Counted from the stretch's first letter, positions 25,308 through 35,037 are shown. The stretch is DNA of 64,000 bases from CALJFL01 sp963669435 (GCA_963669435.1 OY770025.1:1302001-1366000), one strand, 5' to 3'. Program-made: numbers and translations. The notes: generated by a model not told the origin, from the sequence alone.

Positions 25308-27233
25308 CTATTCTTTCAGGCCGAAGGCCAGCAACACATTCCCCGGCATATGCTCGTAGATGCCATAGCCGGAGTTAATGTAAAACATGCCATTGGCCAC
25401 GGTGGCTCCGCTACCGCTCATCGATCCGCCACGGCCAACCTCACCCGATACGGTGTCAAAGTCGCGCAGGGTGTTGAACTCCCACAGCACCTTGCCATCA
25501 GCAGCGGCATACACCCGGATGCGGCCATCCATGTGTCCGGCAATCACGCCACCCGGGATGGCGGTGGCCGGGGCAGAAATACCCTCGTCGCACCACTCCT
25601 TGAGGTCTTCCGGGCAGACATAATCAGCTGGCTGCGCCCAAACCTCCTTGCCGGTGGCCGGGTCGATGGCGTAGATGCCAGGGCGCGGGTCGTGCTTGAA
25701 GTCATAGCGGGTGAGATCTTCGGGATAGAACATATCGTTGATGGGCACATAGACCAGCCCGTCTCCCGCGGCCATGCCAAAATGAACACCACCCTGCACA
25801 CCGCCCCTGCCGACGCGGCTTTCCCACAACACCTCGCCGTTATCGGGATTAAGGCCATAGACGATGCCGGATTTTTGCCCGGCAATCAGCACGTCACTGC
25901 CGTGCGCCCGATTCAACAGGATAGTGGGCGCCGAATAATCGAAATCAGGGCCGTTTTCCACCGGGCAATTGGAAGCGTCGGTGGTGAAATAAACCAGGCA
26001 CCCGGCATTCCAGGCATCACCCGCCGTGGTCTGGCGAATCCACTTTTTCTCGCCGGTGCCCATGTCGAAGGCAATGATCGCATCGCTGCCGCCCTCTGCC
26101 GGCGATGAATAATTCTCGCCGGTACCGCCGTAGACGTGGTTGCGCTCAAGGTCCACGGTCGGACTGTTCCAGATCGGCGCCCCCGAAGGCGCGATCACCT
26201 TGGTACCTATACTGGTCTCACCAGCTTCCACGGGCTCTTCGTCGATCGTATAACTCTTCCACAACTGTTCGCCGCTGCTGGCGCTCAAGGCAACCATCGA
26301 TCCACGGAATGTACAGCAGGCATATTCAGGGTCCGCGGCCGCGACAACTTCCAGGGAAGAGACCGGCACAAACAGGCGATCGCCGACCAGGGTCGGCGTT
26401 CCGGTTATAGTGGCGTTAGGGTGATCATCGACCTTGGCTGTCCACAGGAGCTCGCCGGAGCGCGCATCCACTGAATAGGCGCGGGCGAGAATGTCCCCGA
26501 AGAACAGCTGCGGCTGGGCATCCTCATCACCCGCGTCCCAGGGCGACACGACAATAGCCGTGCGCACCTCAGCACTGGCGCGAAACGACCAGCGCACACA
26601 GCCGGTTGTCGCATCCAGCGCATAGACCAGGCCGTTATGGCTGCCCGCAAACACGGTGTCACCCGCCACTGCGGGCTGCGACCGGGCCTGGATGGCATTG
26701 GGGAAGGCGAAGGCCCACTTCAATTCCAGCTCACCGGCATCGGCAGCCACCAACCCACCTGAATCCTGCGGCTGGTAACGGGTATTGGTGAGCGCAACTC
26801 CCCAGCCAGCCTGGGAAGGCGCCTGACTCATGTCCAGGGCGCTTTGCTCACACATGGGCGGAGGATGAGCTACGGCAACCGAGTCCAGTGACTTACCGGC
26901 AATATACTCGGCGACGTTTTTTCTCTCTTCCTCACTCAGTGCCTCGGCCTGGGCAGACATAATGCCGCCCATGGAATCGAGAATTGCATCGGGCGCCATC
27001 ATCGCCAGGAACAAGCGGTGGGGTGCCTTGTATACCCCACCTTCATGGCAACTCGCGCAGTGTTCAAAATAGGGCTTTAAGCCGGGATGGGGCGGCGCTA
27101 CGGCGGTGCTCGTATTATCGGCGGCGGCGACATCAGCAGACTGTTCAACCGGTGGCGGAGCCTCCCTGGAACATCCCGACAGCACCAGGAGCATACAACA
27201 GGCAATAGTCAGTCCAGTGGTCTTTATAGCCAT
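25308..27233 (-). CDS. Cytochrome c-PQQ-type quinoprotein lipoprotein (PVA-dehydrogenase-like)
   Basis: 641 residues from ATG 27233 (GGGAG nine bases ahead). Lipobox L-S-G-C21 and a Ser/Ala linker lead to a cytochrome c domain with C59-A-S-C62-H63 and a candidate axial Met in 'FLAMMAPDAILDSMGGIMS'. A beta-propeller follows with repeated blades of the 'VYALDATTGCVRWSF' type. The pair C-C in 'EYACCTFRGS' sits where such enzymes keep adjacent cysteines. Overall it resembles polyvinyl-alcohol dehydrogenase and related PQQ enzymes that oxidise secondary alcohols and pass electrons to their own haem. A clear paralogue is encoded at 41847. It is divergent from a TetR gene whose operators lie at 27415-27440. 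Confidence 0.85.
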   Translation of the reverse strand: MAIKTTGLTIACCMLLVLSGCSREAPPPVEQSADVAAADNTSTAVAPPHPGLKPYFEHCASCHEGGVYKAPHRLFLAMMAPDAILDSMGGIMSAQAEALSEEERKNVAEYIAGKSLDSVAVAHPPPMCEQSALDMSQAPSQAGWGVALTNTRYQPQDSGGLVAADAGELELKWAFAFPNAIQARSQPAVAGDTVFAGSHNGLVYALDATTGCVRWSFRASAEVRTAIVVSPWDAGDEDAQPQLFFGDILARAYSVDARSGELLWTAKVDDHPNATITGTPTLVGDRLFVPVSSLEVVAAADPEYACCTFRGSMVALSASSGEQLWKSYTIDEEPVEAGETSIGTKVIAPSGAPIWNSPTVDLERNHVYGGTGENYSSPAEGGSDAIIAFDMGTGEKKWIRQTTAGDAWNAGCLVYFTTDASNCPVENGPDFDYSAPTILLNRAHGSDVLIAGQKSGIVYGLNPDNGEVLWESRVGRGGVQGGVHFGMAAGDGLVYVPINDMFYPEDLTRYDFKHDPRPGIYAIDPATGKEVWAQPADYVCPEDLKEWCDEGISAPATAIPGGVIAGHMDGRIRVYAAADGKVLWEFNTLRDFDTVSGEVGRGGSMSGSGATVANGMFYINSGYGIYEHMPGNVLLAFGLKE

Positions 27234-27414
27234 AGCGCTATCTCCCTGTGGGTTGCGCGTCGGGCAGATTCGATCGGCCTGCCTACTGGCCCGACGCAGC
27301 ATTGGGTCACGAACGCAGTGCCATCGCTAACCCGGGTTATTAGTTATAGTGGATATTGTGGTCTTTATTTGAGTTGAATTCAAGTTTAGTGGGCAAGGGC
27401 ATCGAAATTTTATA

Positions 27415-27440
27415 TTGACGGCGTCAATTGACAGCGTCAA
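27415..27440. promoter_or_regulatory. Two abutting 13-bp palindromes, probable TetR operators
   Basis: TTGAC-GGC-GTCAA (27415-27427) is followed without a gap by TTGAC-AGC-GTCAA (27428-27440). Each is a perfect 5-3-5 palindrome and the two differ at one base. They end nine bases before the TetR start at 27450, so binding would block its ribosome/promoter region; the divergent quinoprotein gene starts at 27233. Confidence 0.75.
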
Positions 27441-27449
27441 AATTAACCC

Positions 27450-28088
27450 ATGCCTAAAATTCTTACCCCTGGCGACGTCATCCACTTTCGGCAGCGACTT
27501 TGTGACCTGGCGCTGGCAGCTTATGCCGAGCACGGTATCGAAGGCCTGAGCCTGAGGGGCCTGGCCGCCGCTGCGGGCTGCAGCCGCACCACCCCCTACC
27601 GGTACTTCAAGAACAAGGCCGATATTCTCGCTGCAGTACGTGAAACCCAATTCCGGCGACTGGCCGATGAAAACCAGACGGCCGCCCGCAATCATGCTGA
27701 CCCGGAACAGCGACTGCGGGCCCTGGCACAGACCTATGTCAGCTTCGCACTGGACAACCCGGAGGCCTACCGCGTGATGTTCTCGGTGAACCAGCATGAT
27801 GAACAGCGCTACCCGGAACTGGTGAAGCAGATCATGCGCGCACAGGAACCGATGATGACGGCGGTTGCCGAAGCCGTGAACAACGGCTCCGCCGAAGGTG
27901 ACCCGAATAATATCGCCCATATCCTGTGGGCCGGCCTGCACGGCGTCATCTCACTCCACCTGTCGGATAAACTGCACATGGGCAGGCAGGTCCACGAGTT
28001 GGTGCAGGTCATGATCCGCTCACTCAGCAAGGCCGTAGCAACTCACGCACCGCCGCAGGTCGCGGCCGCCCGCATCCTGGAGGAATAG
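27450..28088 (+). CDS. TetR-family regulator (WHG-domain type)
   Basis: 212 residues. DNA-binding part: 'FRQRLCDLALAAYAEHGIEGLSLRGLAAAAGCSRTTPYRYFKNKADILAAV', followed by an effector domain including 'LAQTYVSFALDNPEAYRVMFSV' and 'IAHILWAGLHGVISLHLSDKLHMG', whose W-x-G-x-H-G signature marks the TetR C-terminal WHG class. It heads a three-gene run with an alpha/beta hydrolase (gap four bases) and a methyltransferase (overlap four bases). Its operators are likely the two abutting palindromes just upstream, which also sit between it and the divergent quinoprotein. Confidence 0.92.
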   Translation: MPKILTPGDVIHFRQRLCDLALAAYAEHGIEGLSLRGLAAAAGCSRTTPYRYFKNKADILAAVRETQFRRLADENQTAARNHADPEQRLRALAQTYVSFALDNPEAYRVMFSVNQHDEQRYPELVKQIMRAQEPMMTAVAEAVNNGSAEGDPNNIAHILWAGLHGVISLHLSDKLHMGRQVHELVQVMIRSLSKAVATHAPPQVAAARILEE

Positions 28089-28092
28089 CACC

Positions 28093-28782
28093 ATGATCGA
28101 ACTCAAGGCACCGGATCTACTCACCACCGCAGGTGAAAGCCTGACACCGTTTGAATTACCCCGACTGGCTTTCGCCTCACCGGTGCTGGCACTGCAGGCC
28201 CGGGGCAACGGCGAACCCGTAATGGTGTTGCCCGGACTGGGCGCCAGCAATAGTTCTACCGCGGCGCTGCGTGGTTACCTGCAGTGGCTGGGTTACGAGG
28301 TCAGGGGCTGGAGCCAGGGACGCAACCACGGTGATGTGGCGGGGATGTTACCCGGCGTAACCCGCGACGTGGAACAATTCCACGCCAGCACGGGCACCAA
28401 GATCAACGTTATAGGCTGGAGTCTTGGCGGCGTGCTAGCCAGGGAAGTGGCACGCGATCACCCCCGGCTCGTCCACCAGGTTATTACCATGGGCAGCCCG
28501 GTCGTAGGTGGCCCCAAGTACACAGCGATGGGCGCCATGTATGAACGCCGGGGTACCAATCTGGATCATATTGAAGCGACAATTGCAGCACGGGAAAGCA
28601 ACCCGATCCGTGTTCCGGTGACCTCTATCTACTCGCGCCGCGATGGTGTTGTGGGCTGGCAGGCCAGTATCGACCCGCATACCAAGGGCGCCGACCACGT
28701 GGAAGTGAATACCACGCACTTCGGTCTGGGCTTCTGCCCTGAGGTGTTCAAGACCATTGCTCGCAAGCTGGCAACACAGTGA
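28093..28782 (+). CDS. Alpha/beta hydrolase (lipase/esterase-like)
   Basis: 229 cytoplasmic residues with the alpha/beta-hydrolase nucleophile elbow G-W-S110-L-G-G, an oxyanion region 'VMVLPGLGASNSST', a later acid in 'SIYSRRDGVVGW' and the catalytic-histidine region 'EVNTTHFGLGF'. No signal peptide is present. The shape 'LPGLGASNSSTAALRGYLQWLGYEV' resembles PGAP1/lipase class-2-like esterases acting on lipids. It lies between a TetR gene and a methyltransferase gene (four-base gap and four-base overlap), so all three are one operon. Confidence 0.85.
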   Translation: MIELKAPDLLTTAGESLTPFELPRLAFASPVLALQARGNGEPVMVLPGLGASNSSTAALRGYLQWLGYEVRGWSQGRNHGDVAGMLPGVTRDVEQFHASTGTKINVIGWSLGGVLAREVARDHPRLVHQVITMGSPVVGGPKYTAMGAMYERRGTNLDHIEATIAARESNPIRVPVTSIYSRRDGVVGWQASIDPHTKGADHVEVNTTHFGLGFCPEVFKTIARKLATQ

Positions 28783-29510
28783 AACAAGCGCTGCGCGATC
28801 TTGAGCAAACCCTGGGGCGGCCGATTGCCAACGCCTCCTTTGCGCTAATGCGCAACTATATCCGTTCGGCGCAACGCCGCGGTGTGAGCATGCTACACAC
28901 CGCCCGCCCTTTCTCCTTTTATCGCAAGGTGTTCTACCAGAACCAGCCTGCCAGACAGCTACTGGCAGATCTGCAAGACAAGACCATTATTGATGTCGGC
29001 TGCGGCTATACACCCTTCGCCGATGACTCCATGTTCCAGGCCTGCCAACAGGCGGGGGTAGACTTCTACGGGATTGACCCGCTTATTGGCGAACAACCCA
29101 GCTTTGGGCTCAAAGAGCGCGCCCTCGCACGGGCGACAGGCAGTCGGGGGTACTTCCAGAGCTCCCCACCCGGCATCGAAAAGGCACTCGCAGCTACCGC
29201 TGAGGATCTACCCTTCGCTGACGACAGCGTCGATGAAATCCTGTGTAGCTTCCTGCTTTTTGTCTGGATCAAGGATGAGTCAAAGCTGGCCGATATTCTC
29301 ACCGAATTCCAGCGCGTCTTGCGCCCAGATGGAACCATCAAGCTTTATCCGCTATACGAGTGGCACCTGACGCGCTTTAGGGACCGGCGGCTGCGTGAGG
29401 CCCTCGACCATTTTCACGTACAACAACACTACATAGGTAGTCGGGGCGACTTTCGGGTTATGCCATCAATGCTGACCCTGCTTACCCCGAAGAAATCACG
29501 CTTCAGCTGA
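28779..29510 (+). CDS. Class I SAM-dependent methyltransferase
   Basis: 243 residues, GTG start overlapping the hydrolase stop by four bases. SAM-binding motif I is 'IIDVGCGYTPF' (about residues 70-80), the motif II acidic end is 'FYGIDPL', then 'AEDLPFADDSVDEILCSFLLF' and the post-motif 'EFQRVLRPDGTIKLYPLY', a UbiE/methyltransferase-11 type layout. Residues 1-65 are an extra helical part with aromatic residues, maybe for binding a lipid-like substrate. The product may act on whatever the hydrolase releases. Confidence 0.85.
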   Translation: MKQALRDLEQTLGRPIANASFALMRNYIRSAQRRGVSMLHTARPFSFYRKVFYQNQPARQLLADLQDKTIIDVGCGYTPFADDSMFQACQQAGVDFYGIDPLIGEQPSFGLKERALARATGSRGYFQSSPPGIEKALAATAEDLPFADDSVDEILCSFLLFVWIKDESKLADILTEFQRVLRPDGTIKLYPLYEWHLTRFRDRRLREALDHFHVQQHYIGSRGDFRVMPSMLTLLTPKKSRFS

Positions 29511-29720
29511 TCTACCTATCGCCCCGGAGCACCCAGCCCTGATCCAGCATGAATCAGGCAGCGTATGCACTACATTGGTGAGCAAAAAAGAGCGTAAAAT
29601 CACCACTGTTTAGTCTTGGACAGCAGCGAATTTACCGGCTAGTATCGTCGGCCTAATAAGTAATATAAATATGATTTCAGTCCGCCTGAATCAAATAATT
29701 ACCACACGCGAGGCAATAAT

Positions 29721-32375
29721 ATGACCCATCCGAAGTCCCACTCCCCCGTTCCTTTTTTCAAGCGCCATTTGCTGGCCGCGGCTCTTGCACCCATGTGTGC
29801 AGCCATCCCGGCACAATCGCTGGCACAGGAACTGGAGGAAGTACTGATTACCGGTTCCTACATCAAGTCCACCGGCACCGATGAAGCATCTCCGGTGGAG
29901 GTGATCGATAACGAATACATCACCAATAGCGGCGCTTTCTCGGTGGGTGAGCTCACCGCCAAGCTCAGCGTGAACTCCGGCTCGGAGAACCAGGCGGACT
30001 CGTTCACCTCGGGTGAAACACAGGGCACCAGCAACGTGAATCTGCGCGGCCTGGGGCTAACCTCAACCCTGGTACTGATCAATGGCAGGCGCCAGACGAT
30101 TGCGGCGACCACCGCCAATGACGGCAGCGTGTTCGTCGATACCAGCACCGTACCCATCGCAGCACTGGAGCGGGTAGAGATATTAAAAGAGGGCGCCACC
30201 AGCGCCTACGGCTCCGACGCGGTCGCCGGCGTGGTCAACTATATCCTGAAAAAAGATTTCGAGGGCTTTGAAATCAATGGGGGTTACCAGACCACCGCCG
30301 AGGATAGCCAGGACACCACTGAAGCCAGCTTCCTGGCGGGCTTTGGGAACGACACCACCAACCTGACCATTGCTGGCGCTATCATGCGCCAGGATCCCCT
30401 GAGTGCTGCAGATCGACCCGCGACGGTGGACCAGGCCATTAGTATTCTGGGGCGCTCCTTTGTGGCACTGGGTCCCGATGAGGTCACCGAGGGTGACTAT
30501 GCAGGAACGTACTTCCCGGGCCAACAGATCCCTGACCCCAATTGTGCGGCCAACGCGGGTGTGATTATACCGCAACCGGGCGGCGCCTATTGTGGCTTCG
30601 CCTATGGGCCGCGCTTCAACCTGGTCAATGAGGAAGAGCGCGACCAGTTGTACGCTAACCTGACCCACGACTTCAGCGATACCCTGTCTTTGATTGCTGA
30701 ATTTGGCTGGACCAACCACGAAGTGATCGACAATCCACAGTCACCCTCCTACCCCAATCTGTCTTTTCCGGCAATTTTGCCAGGCCAGGCGGGCAGCCCC
30801 TTTAATGTGCCGGTGGTATGGGTGGGACGGCCACTGGGCTCGGATTTCCCTTCACCCGATGCACCGCGGGAAAACGAAACCATCCGTGCATCATTGGCCC
30901 TGGACGGCGCATTTAATGACGTCTGGTCCTGGAACGGTGCTGTGACTTACAGCGAAAGTGATCGCGATATCTTCCAACCGGACCAAGTCAATTCACGCCT
31001 GAACGCGGCCCTGAGTGGTATGGGTGGCCCCAATGGTGACGAGACCTTCAACATCTTTGACTCCTCCGCCAACAGCCAGGAATTGATCGACTGGATGTCG
31101 GTCAACACGCTGAACAACCGCGTTACAGACCTGCTGGTGGGCGACTTTGTGGTAACCGGTGACCTCTTCAGCATGGATGCGGGACCCGTTGGCTTTGCCA
31201 CCGGCCTGCAATACCGCGAAGAGAGTTACGATGAAAACCGCGACGAAGCGTCTACGCAGAGTATCGACCCGGTAACGGGGCAAATTGTACCTGCCGACCT
31301 TATCTTCCTCGGCGGCGGCTTCTCGATTGAAGAGGAGCGCTCTTCCTGGGCGGCCTTTGCTGAAATGCAAATACCGGTAACGGATTCGCTGGAAGTAAAC
31401 CTGGCGGTACGCTACGAGGACCTAGATACAGACAGCAGTGTGGACCCGAAGATCGCCGTGCGCTGGCAGGCGACGGATACCGTGATTTTGCGTGCTTCCG
31501 CCTCCACGGCATTCCGCGAACCATCGCTGGTTCAGTTTAATGCCACTCAGACAGCACTCGAGAGCATCCAGGACTTCAATCCGGACGGCACCCTCAAGGG
31601 CGGCTCTGTGTTTGTGCGCATCAACACCCGCGGCAACCAGGAGCTGACGCCCGAGGAATCTACCAACTACAACCTCGGTTTTATTTGGCAGCCCACAGAT
31701 GAGTTCGACATGCGCATTGACTACTGGCGGTTTGATTACGAAGATGTGATTACCATCGAGAATCCGCAGGGTAAATTGCAGGAAGACCTGAACGGCCCGG
31801 ACATCCTTAGACTGGCTGGCCCGAACAGCCAACTTACCGGCATTAACGTTGACTACATTAACGCGTCGACTGTTGATACAGACGGTCTGGACGTGGCTGC
31901 CAATTACCTGGTTTCCACCAGCTCTGCCGGTGAATTCAGCGTGGGTCTGTCGGCTACCCACTTCCTGAGCTACGAGATCCCCGACCCCAACGGCGGCACC
32001 CAGGATGTGGTCGGCCTGTTCAATCACGACAACTTTGCCCGCTCGCTGCCTGAGACCAAGGTGAACCTTTCAGGTAACTGGATCCTTGGAAATCACAAAG
32101 TCGCCGCGACCGCCTACTGGGTTGACGAGTACAAAACCACCGCTGAGGTCCCCGAGACAGCCAGCGCGACCATCGATAGCTGGACCACCGTGGATCTGAT
32201 GTACGCCTACAACCTGCAGTTCGATGACAGTGAAGCAGTTTTCACCATCGGCGCGAAAAACGTCTTTGACGAAGAGCCGCCTTCTGTCTATGACTTTCCA
32301 AACTTCAGCTATGACCCCAAGCACCACGACCCCCGTGGTCGCATGTACTACGCACGTATAAAGTACGCGTTCTAG
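29721..32375 (+). CDS. TonB-dependent outer-membrane receptor
   Basis: 884 residues, ATG with GAGG eight bases upstream. A long signal peptide ends near 'AIPAQSLAQE', then the box 'ELEEVLITGSYIKS', a plug with 'VNLRGLGLTSTLVLINGRRQ' and 'VEILKEGATSAYGSDAVAGVVNYILKKDFEG', and a 22-strand-type barrel ending 'RGRMYYARIKYAF'. 'LITGS.I' with 'INGRR' and 'GSDAIAGVVN' identify the large Xanthomonas/Caulobacter-type receptor subclass used for sugars, lignin-derived or unknown organic ligands rather than classic siderophores. It is followed by a good terminator and stands alone. Ligand unknown. Confidence 0.94.
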   Translation: MTHPKSHSPVPFFKRHLLAAALAPMCAAIPAQSLAQELEEVLITGSYIKSTGTDEASPVEVIDNEYITNSGAFSVGELTAKLSVNSGSENQADSFTSGETQGTSNVNLRGLGLTSTLVLINGRRQTIAATTANDGSVFVDTSTVPIAALERVEILKEGATSAYGSDAVAGVVNYILKKDFEGFEINGGYQTTAEDSQDTTEASFLAGFGNDTTNLTIAGAIMRQDPLSAADRPATVDQAISILGRSFVALGPDEVTEGDYAGTYFPGQQIPDPNCAANAGVIIPQPGGAYCGFAYGPRFNLVNEEERDQLYANLTHDFSDTLSLIAEFGWTNHEVIDNPQSPSYPNLSFPAILPGQAGSPFNVPVVWVGRPLGSDFPSPDAPRENETIRASLALDGAFNDVWSWNGAVTYSESDRDIFQPDQVNSRLNAALSGMGGPNGDETFNIFDSSANSQELIDWMSVNTLNNRVTDLLVGDFVVTGDLFSMDAGPVGFATGLQYREESYDENRDEASTQSIDPVTGQIVPADLIFLGGGFSIEEERSSWAAFAEMQIPVTDSLEVNLAVRYEDLDTDSSVDPKIAVRWQATDTVILRASASTAFREPSLVQFNATQTALESIQDFNPDGTLKGGSVFVRINTRGNQELTPEESTNYNLGFIWQPTDEFDMRIDYWRFDYEDVITIENPQGKLQEDLNGPDILRLAGPNSQLTGINVDYINASTVDTDGLDVAANYLVSTSSAGEFSVGLSATHFLSYEIPDPNGGTQDVVGLFNHDNFARSLPETKVNLSGNWILGNHKVAATAYWVDEYKTTAEVPETASATIDSWTTVDLMYAYNLQFDDSEAVFTIGAKNVFDEEPPSVYDFPNFSYDPKHHDPRGRMYYARIKYAF

Positions 32376-32393
32376 ACATAAGCTGACCCATAC

Positions 32394-32428
32394 AGCCAGC
32401 GCCTCTTCGCGGAGTCGCTGGCTTTTTT
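32394..32428 (+). terminator. Rho-independent terminator after the TonB receptor
   Basis: Stem arms AGCCAGCG (32394-32401) and CGCTGGCT (32416-32423) with a 14-base loop, followed by a six-T run, 19 bases after the receptor stop codon. Confidence 0.85.
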
Positions 32429-32519
32429 ATGCCCTCCTTTTTAGCAATTTCAACCTTGATAAGCACTGGGCCGAGCGCAATGGTTGTGCAACCATAGTAC
32501 GACCTAGCGAGAAGAATTG

Positions 32520-33398
32520 ATGGCTGACCCGCAATACCCCGTTCAGAGTCACAACCTGCTAATAAAGCGTCACGTTGCGACATCCGCCGGGCAGGACGCA
32601 CTCACCCTGCAATACCATGCCCAGTGGTTGGCCAGTCTCTGCCTGGTTGATCATCGCAACCGCATAATTTATTGCCCGATCGCGAAGAATGCCTCCTCGT
32701 CGCTGAAGCGTATGTACCTGGTGCGCAGCGGGCGGGACAGGGAGTTGCGCAATAGTCCCAGCAATATGCACCAATTCATCGACTCGAACCTCGATCGATT
32801 TGCACTGCAGGATTTGGGCTTGTTAGAGGATGCGAGCTACTTTTCCTTCATCGTGTTGCGCAATCCCTTCCAACGGCTGGTCAGTGCCTACGCCGATAAA
32901 TTTGTCTACAAGTCCAGGGGCGAGCACACGGATCACCACGCCGCGCCGGTGATTGCCGCTGTTCAGCGGGGGAGGGGTAACGCGGTGGACCTTCCCGCTG
33001 GCATCTCCTTTCGGGAATTTGTCCAGCACCTGCACGCCGCCGAGGATCATCAGCTGGACCCGCACTGGCTACCGCAGTCGCTGTACTATGGCGAGGCTCT
33101 GGTACAGTGGCGAATGGTGGTGCAGTTCGACAAGCTTGGAACTCTATTCGACCACCTGCAGACCATCTACCCCGGCGGCCGGCCGGGGCCCAATCTCGGC
33201 TACAAGGTACCCTACGCGCAGGACTGCCCAATAACGGGCTTTGTGGATACCACCAGCAAGGCGGAATTTCTGGCCATGGAAGAGGTACCACCGCCGGCCA
33301 GTTTCTATCCACCCGACCTGGAGGCCCTGGTCCGGGAACGCTATGCCGAGGACATCGCTATCTTCGAAAAGGAGTTCGGGATCGCCCCCCAGCCATAA
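32520..33398 (+). CDS. Sulfotransferase family 2-like protein
   Basis: 292 residues from ATG 32520. The 5'-phosphosulfate loop is 'YCPIAKNASSSLKRM' (about residues 51-65) and the 3'-phosphate loop is 'VLRNPFQRLVSAYADKF' (about 112-128), both hallmarks of PAPS-dependent carbohydrate sulfotransferases of the HNK-1/chondroitin type. The enzyme moves sulfate from PAPS to a hydroxyl of a glycan or lipid. No signal peptide, so it works in the cytoplasm on a glycan precursor or small molecule. It stands between a TonB receptor terminator and a convergent alcohol dehydrogenase; related sulfotransferases are at 62024 and 63837. Confidence 0.82.
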   Translation: MADPQYPVQSHNLLIKRHVATSAGQDALTLQYHAQWLASLCLVDHRNRIIYCPIAKNASSSLKRMYLVRSGRDRELRNSPSNMHQFIDSNLDRFALQDLGLLEDASYFSFIVLRNPFQRLVSAYADKFVYKSRGEHTDHHAAPVIAAVQRGRGNAVDLPAGISFREFVQHLHAAEDHQLDPHWLPQSLYYGEALVQWRMVVQFDKLGTLFDHLQTIYPGGRPGPNLGYKVPYAQDCPITGFVDTTSKAEFLAMEEVPPPASFYPPDLEALVRERYAEDIAIFEKEFGIAPQP

Positions 33399-33458
33399 AC
33401 GCAGGGAGTATCTAACAAACTAATCTAGAGGCACTGCCTAAAGGCCCAAGCGCACCGC

Positions 33459-34667
33459 TCAGGCCGCAGCTTGCAAACGCGCCAGCACACCCCGACACTC
33501 TTCCCGACTGAAGTAACGCGGCGTCGGGTAGGAATAACCTTCGTCCATGGCGAGGTCCACCAGGTGTTCCAGGTCTTCGGTCTTTATCGCTTCATGGTGG
33601 GCCGGGATGTCTAATTCACGGTTCATTTCCCAGACCTTGTCCACCAACTTCTGTGACAGGGCAAGCTTCGGCTCATCCGCCGATCCAAATCCGCAATGCA
33701 CGGCGATCTCGGCCATTGCCGGCGCGGCATCTTCCTTCAGTAGCTCCAATACGTGCGGCAGTACCATGGCATTACCCAGTCCATGGGGGATGCCATAAAG
33801 CGCACCCAGGTTGTGGGAGATAGCATGTACGTAGCCCACCAGTGCCTGGGTGATGGCCAGGCCGCCATAATACGAGGCCAACGCCATCGCCTCGCGGGCT
33901 TCCAGGTTTTCGCCGTCTTTACAGGCGGTGGGGAGATTTTCGAAAATCAATTTGGCAGCGGCCAGGCCGTACTGGTTGGTCTGGTCATCACCAAAGACAC
34001 CGATATACGATTCAATCGCGTGGGTGAGCGCATCCATTCCCGTGGCTGCTGTAATGTGGGCCGGTAATCCGGCCATCAGGGTGGGGTCCAGGGCCGCAGC
34101 CCTGGGGATAATAGCGGGGTCAATAACACCCCCTTTCTCATGGGTTTCGTCATCCGATATTACCGCGATGCAGGTACCCTCTGACCCCGTACCCGCTGTT
34201 GTGGGGATTGCAAAGAACGGTAGCGGCGGCTGTTTACACTGGGCAAACCCGACACAATCCTGGGCCGTGACCGCATTGGCGGCGGCTAATGCGACTACCT
34301 TGGCGCAATCAATCGAGGACCCACCACCAATGGCCAGCACCGCTTCGCAGCGCTGTGCCTGCAACATGGCCACCCCGTCATTGACGACTTTCGCAGTGGG
34401 GTCTGGCAATACCCCATCGTAAACATGTGTGTTTACACCGCACCGGTCGAGTGACTCCAGGGTCGCGTCCAGCACCCCAAGCTCACGCAGGGGTTTATCG
34501 GTGACAACCAGTAATTCGCGAATCCCGAACTGGGCGATAGCCCGACTCAACTGCAACGAAGCGCCCGCCCCAATGAAGGTCATCGGCTTCGGCTGCGGCT
34601 TGCTCAACATTTTTCCGGTCAGGACACGCCGTGCCAGGTAGAACCACTCTTTATAGAAAACTGCCAC
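33459..34667 (-). CDS. Iron-containing alcohol dehydrogenase
   Basis: 402 residues from GTG 34667, chosen because AGAGG lies five bases ahead and 'AVFYKEWFYLARRVL' starts the protein as in close relatives; the open frame continues another 39 codons. NAD-binding loop 'AVLAIGGGSSIDCAKV', the 'IPTTAGTGSEGT' element, and the metal site 'GMDALTHAIESYI' plus 'HAISHNLGALYGIPHGLGNAMVLPHVL' define group III Fe-ADHs. They oxidise or reduce alcohols, diols and aldehydes with NAD(P). It is divergent from the CAP-domain lipoprotein across a 370-base gap with no other gene. Substrate is not predictable. Confidence 0.93.
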   Translation of the reverse strand: MAVFYKEWFYLARRVLTGKMLSKPQPKPMTFIGAGASLQLSRAIAQFGIRELLVVTDKPLRELGVLDATLESLDRCGVNTHVYDGVLPDPTAKVVNDGVAMLQAQRCEAVLAIGGGSSIDCAKVVALAAANAVTAQDCVGFAQCKQPPLPFFAIPTTAGTGSEGTCIAVISDDETHEKGGVIDPAIIPRAAALDPTLMAGLPAHITAATGMDALTHAIESYIGVFGDDQTNQYGLAAAKLIFENLPTACKDGENLEAREAMALASYYGGLAITQALVGYVHAISHNLGALYGIPHGLGNAMVLPHVLELLKEDAAPAMAEIAVHCGFGSADEPKLALSQKLVDKVWEMNRELDIPAHHEAIKTEDLEHLVDLAMDEGYSYPTPRYFSREECRGVLARLQAAA

Positions 34668-35037
34668 AAATCCTCTCTTGTTATAGATTGTCGAATTGGG
34701 CGGGCAGTGTAGCTGAAACCCCACAACGCGTACCAGTACGCCATAACCCGGAGCCCGGCATTCGACGCCTGCCGTAAGCGCCATTCAAAGACTCGAATAC
34801 AGCCTACCCCGGCGCAGAAAAGTTGAGCGCAAGCGACAATCCGTGCGGGCGATCCGGCTCAAATGCAATCAATTTCAGTCGAAAAACCCAGATTTTTTGG
34901 GTCTGGTTCACACTCCCTTCATTACCTGCAGAAATCACCAGATTTTGGTGGCGGCCGCCTCCATCACCGTCTTTTAATAACTTCACAGTGTAATTTTTGG
35001 CATGGCCAGGCTAGGCCACGCCGGGCGGAACTGGGAC
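34668..35037. other. Divergent intergenic region with two small hairpins
   Basis: 370 bases between the Fe-ADH start and the CAP-domain lipoprotein start. Two similar short hairpins are visible: ACCCA (34886-34890)/TGGGT (34898-34902) and CACCA (34936-34940)/TGGTG (34946-34950), both with a T-rich GATTT loop. They would lie in the leader of the CAP gene. I see no gene and no clear promoter. Confidence 0.4.
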
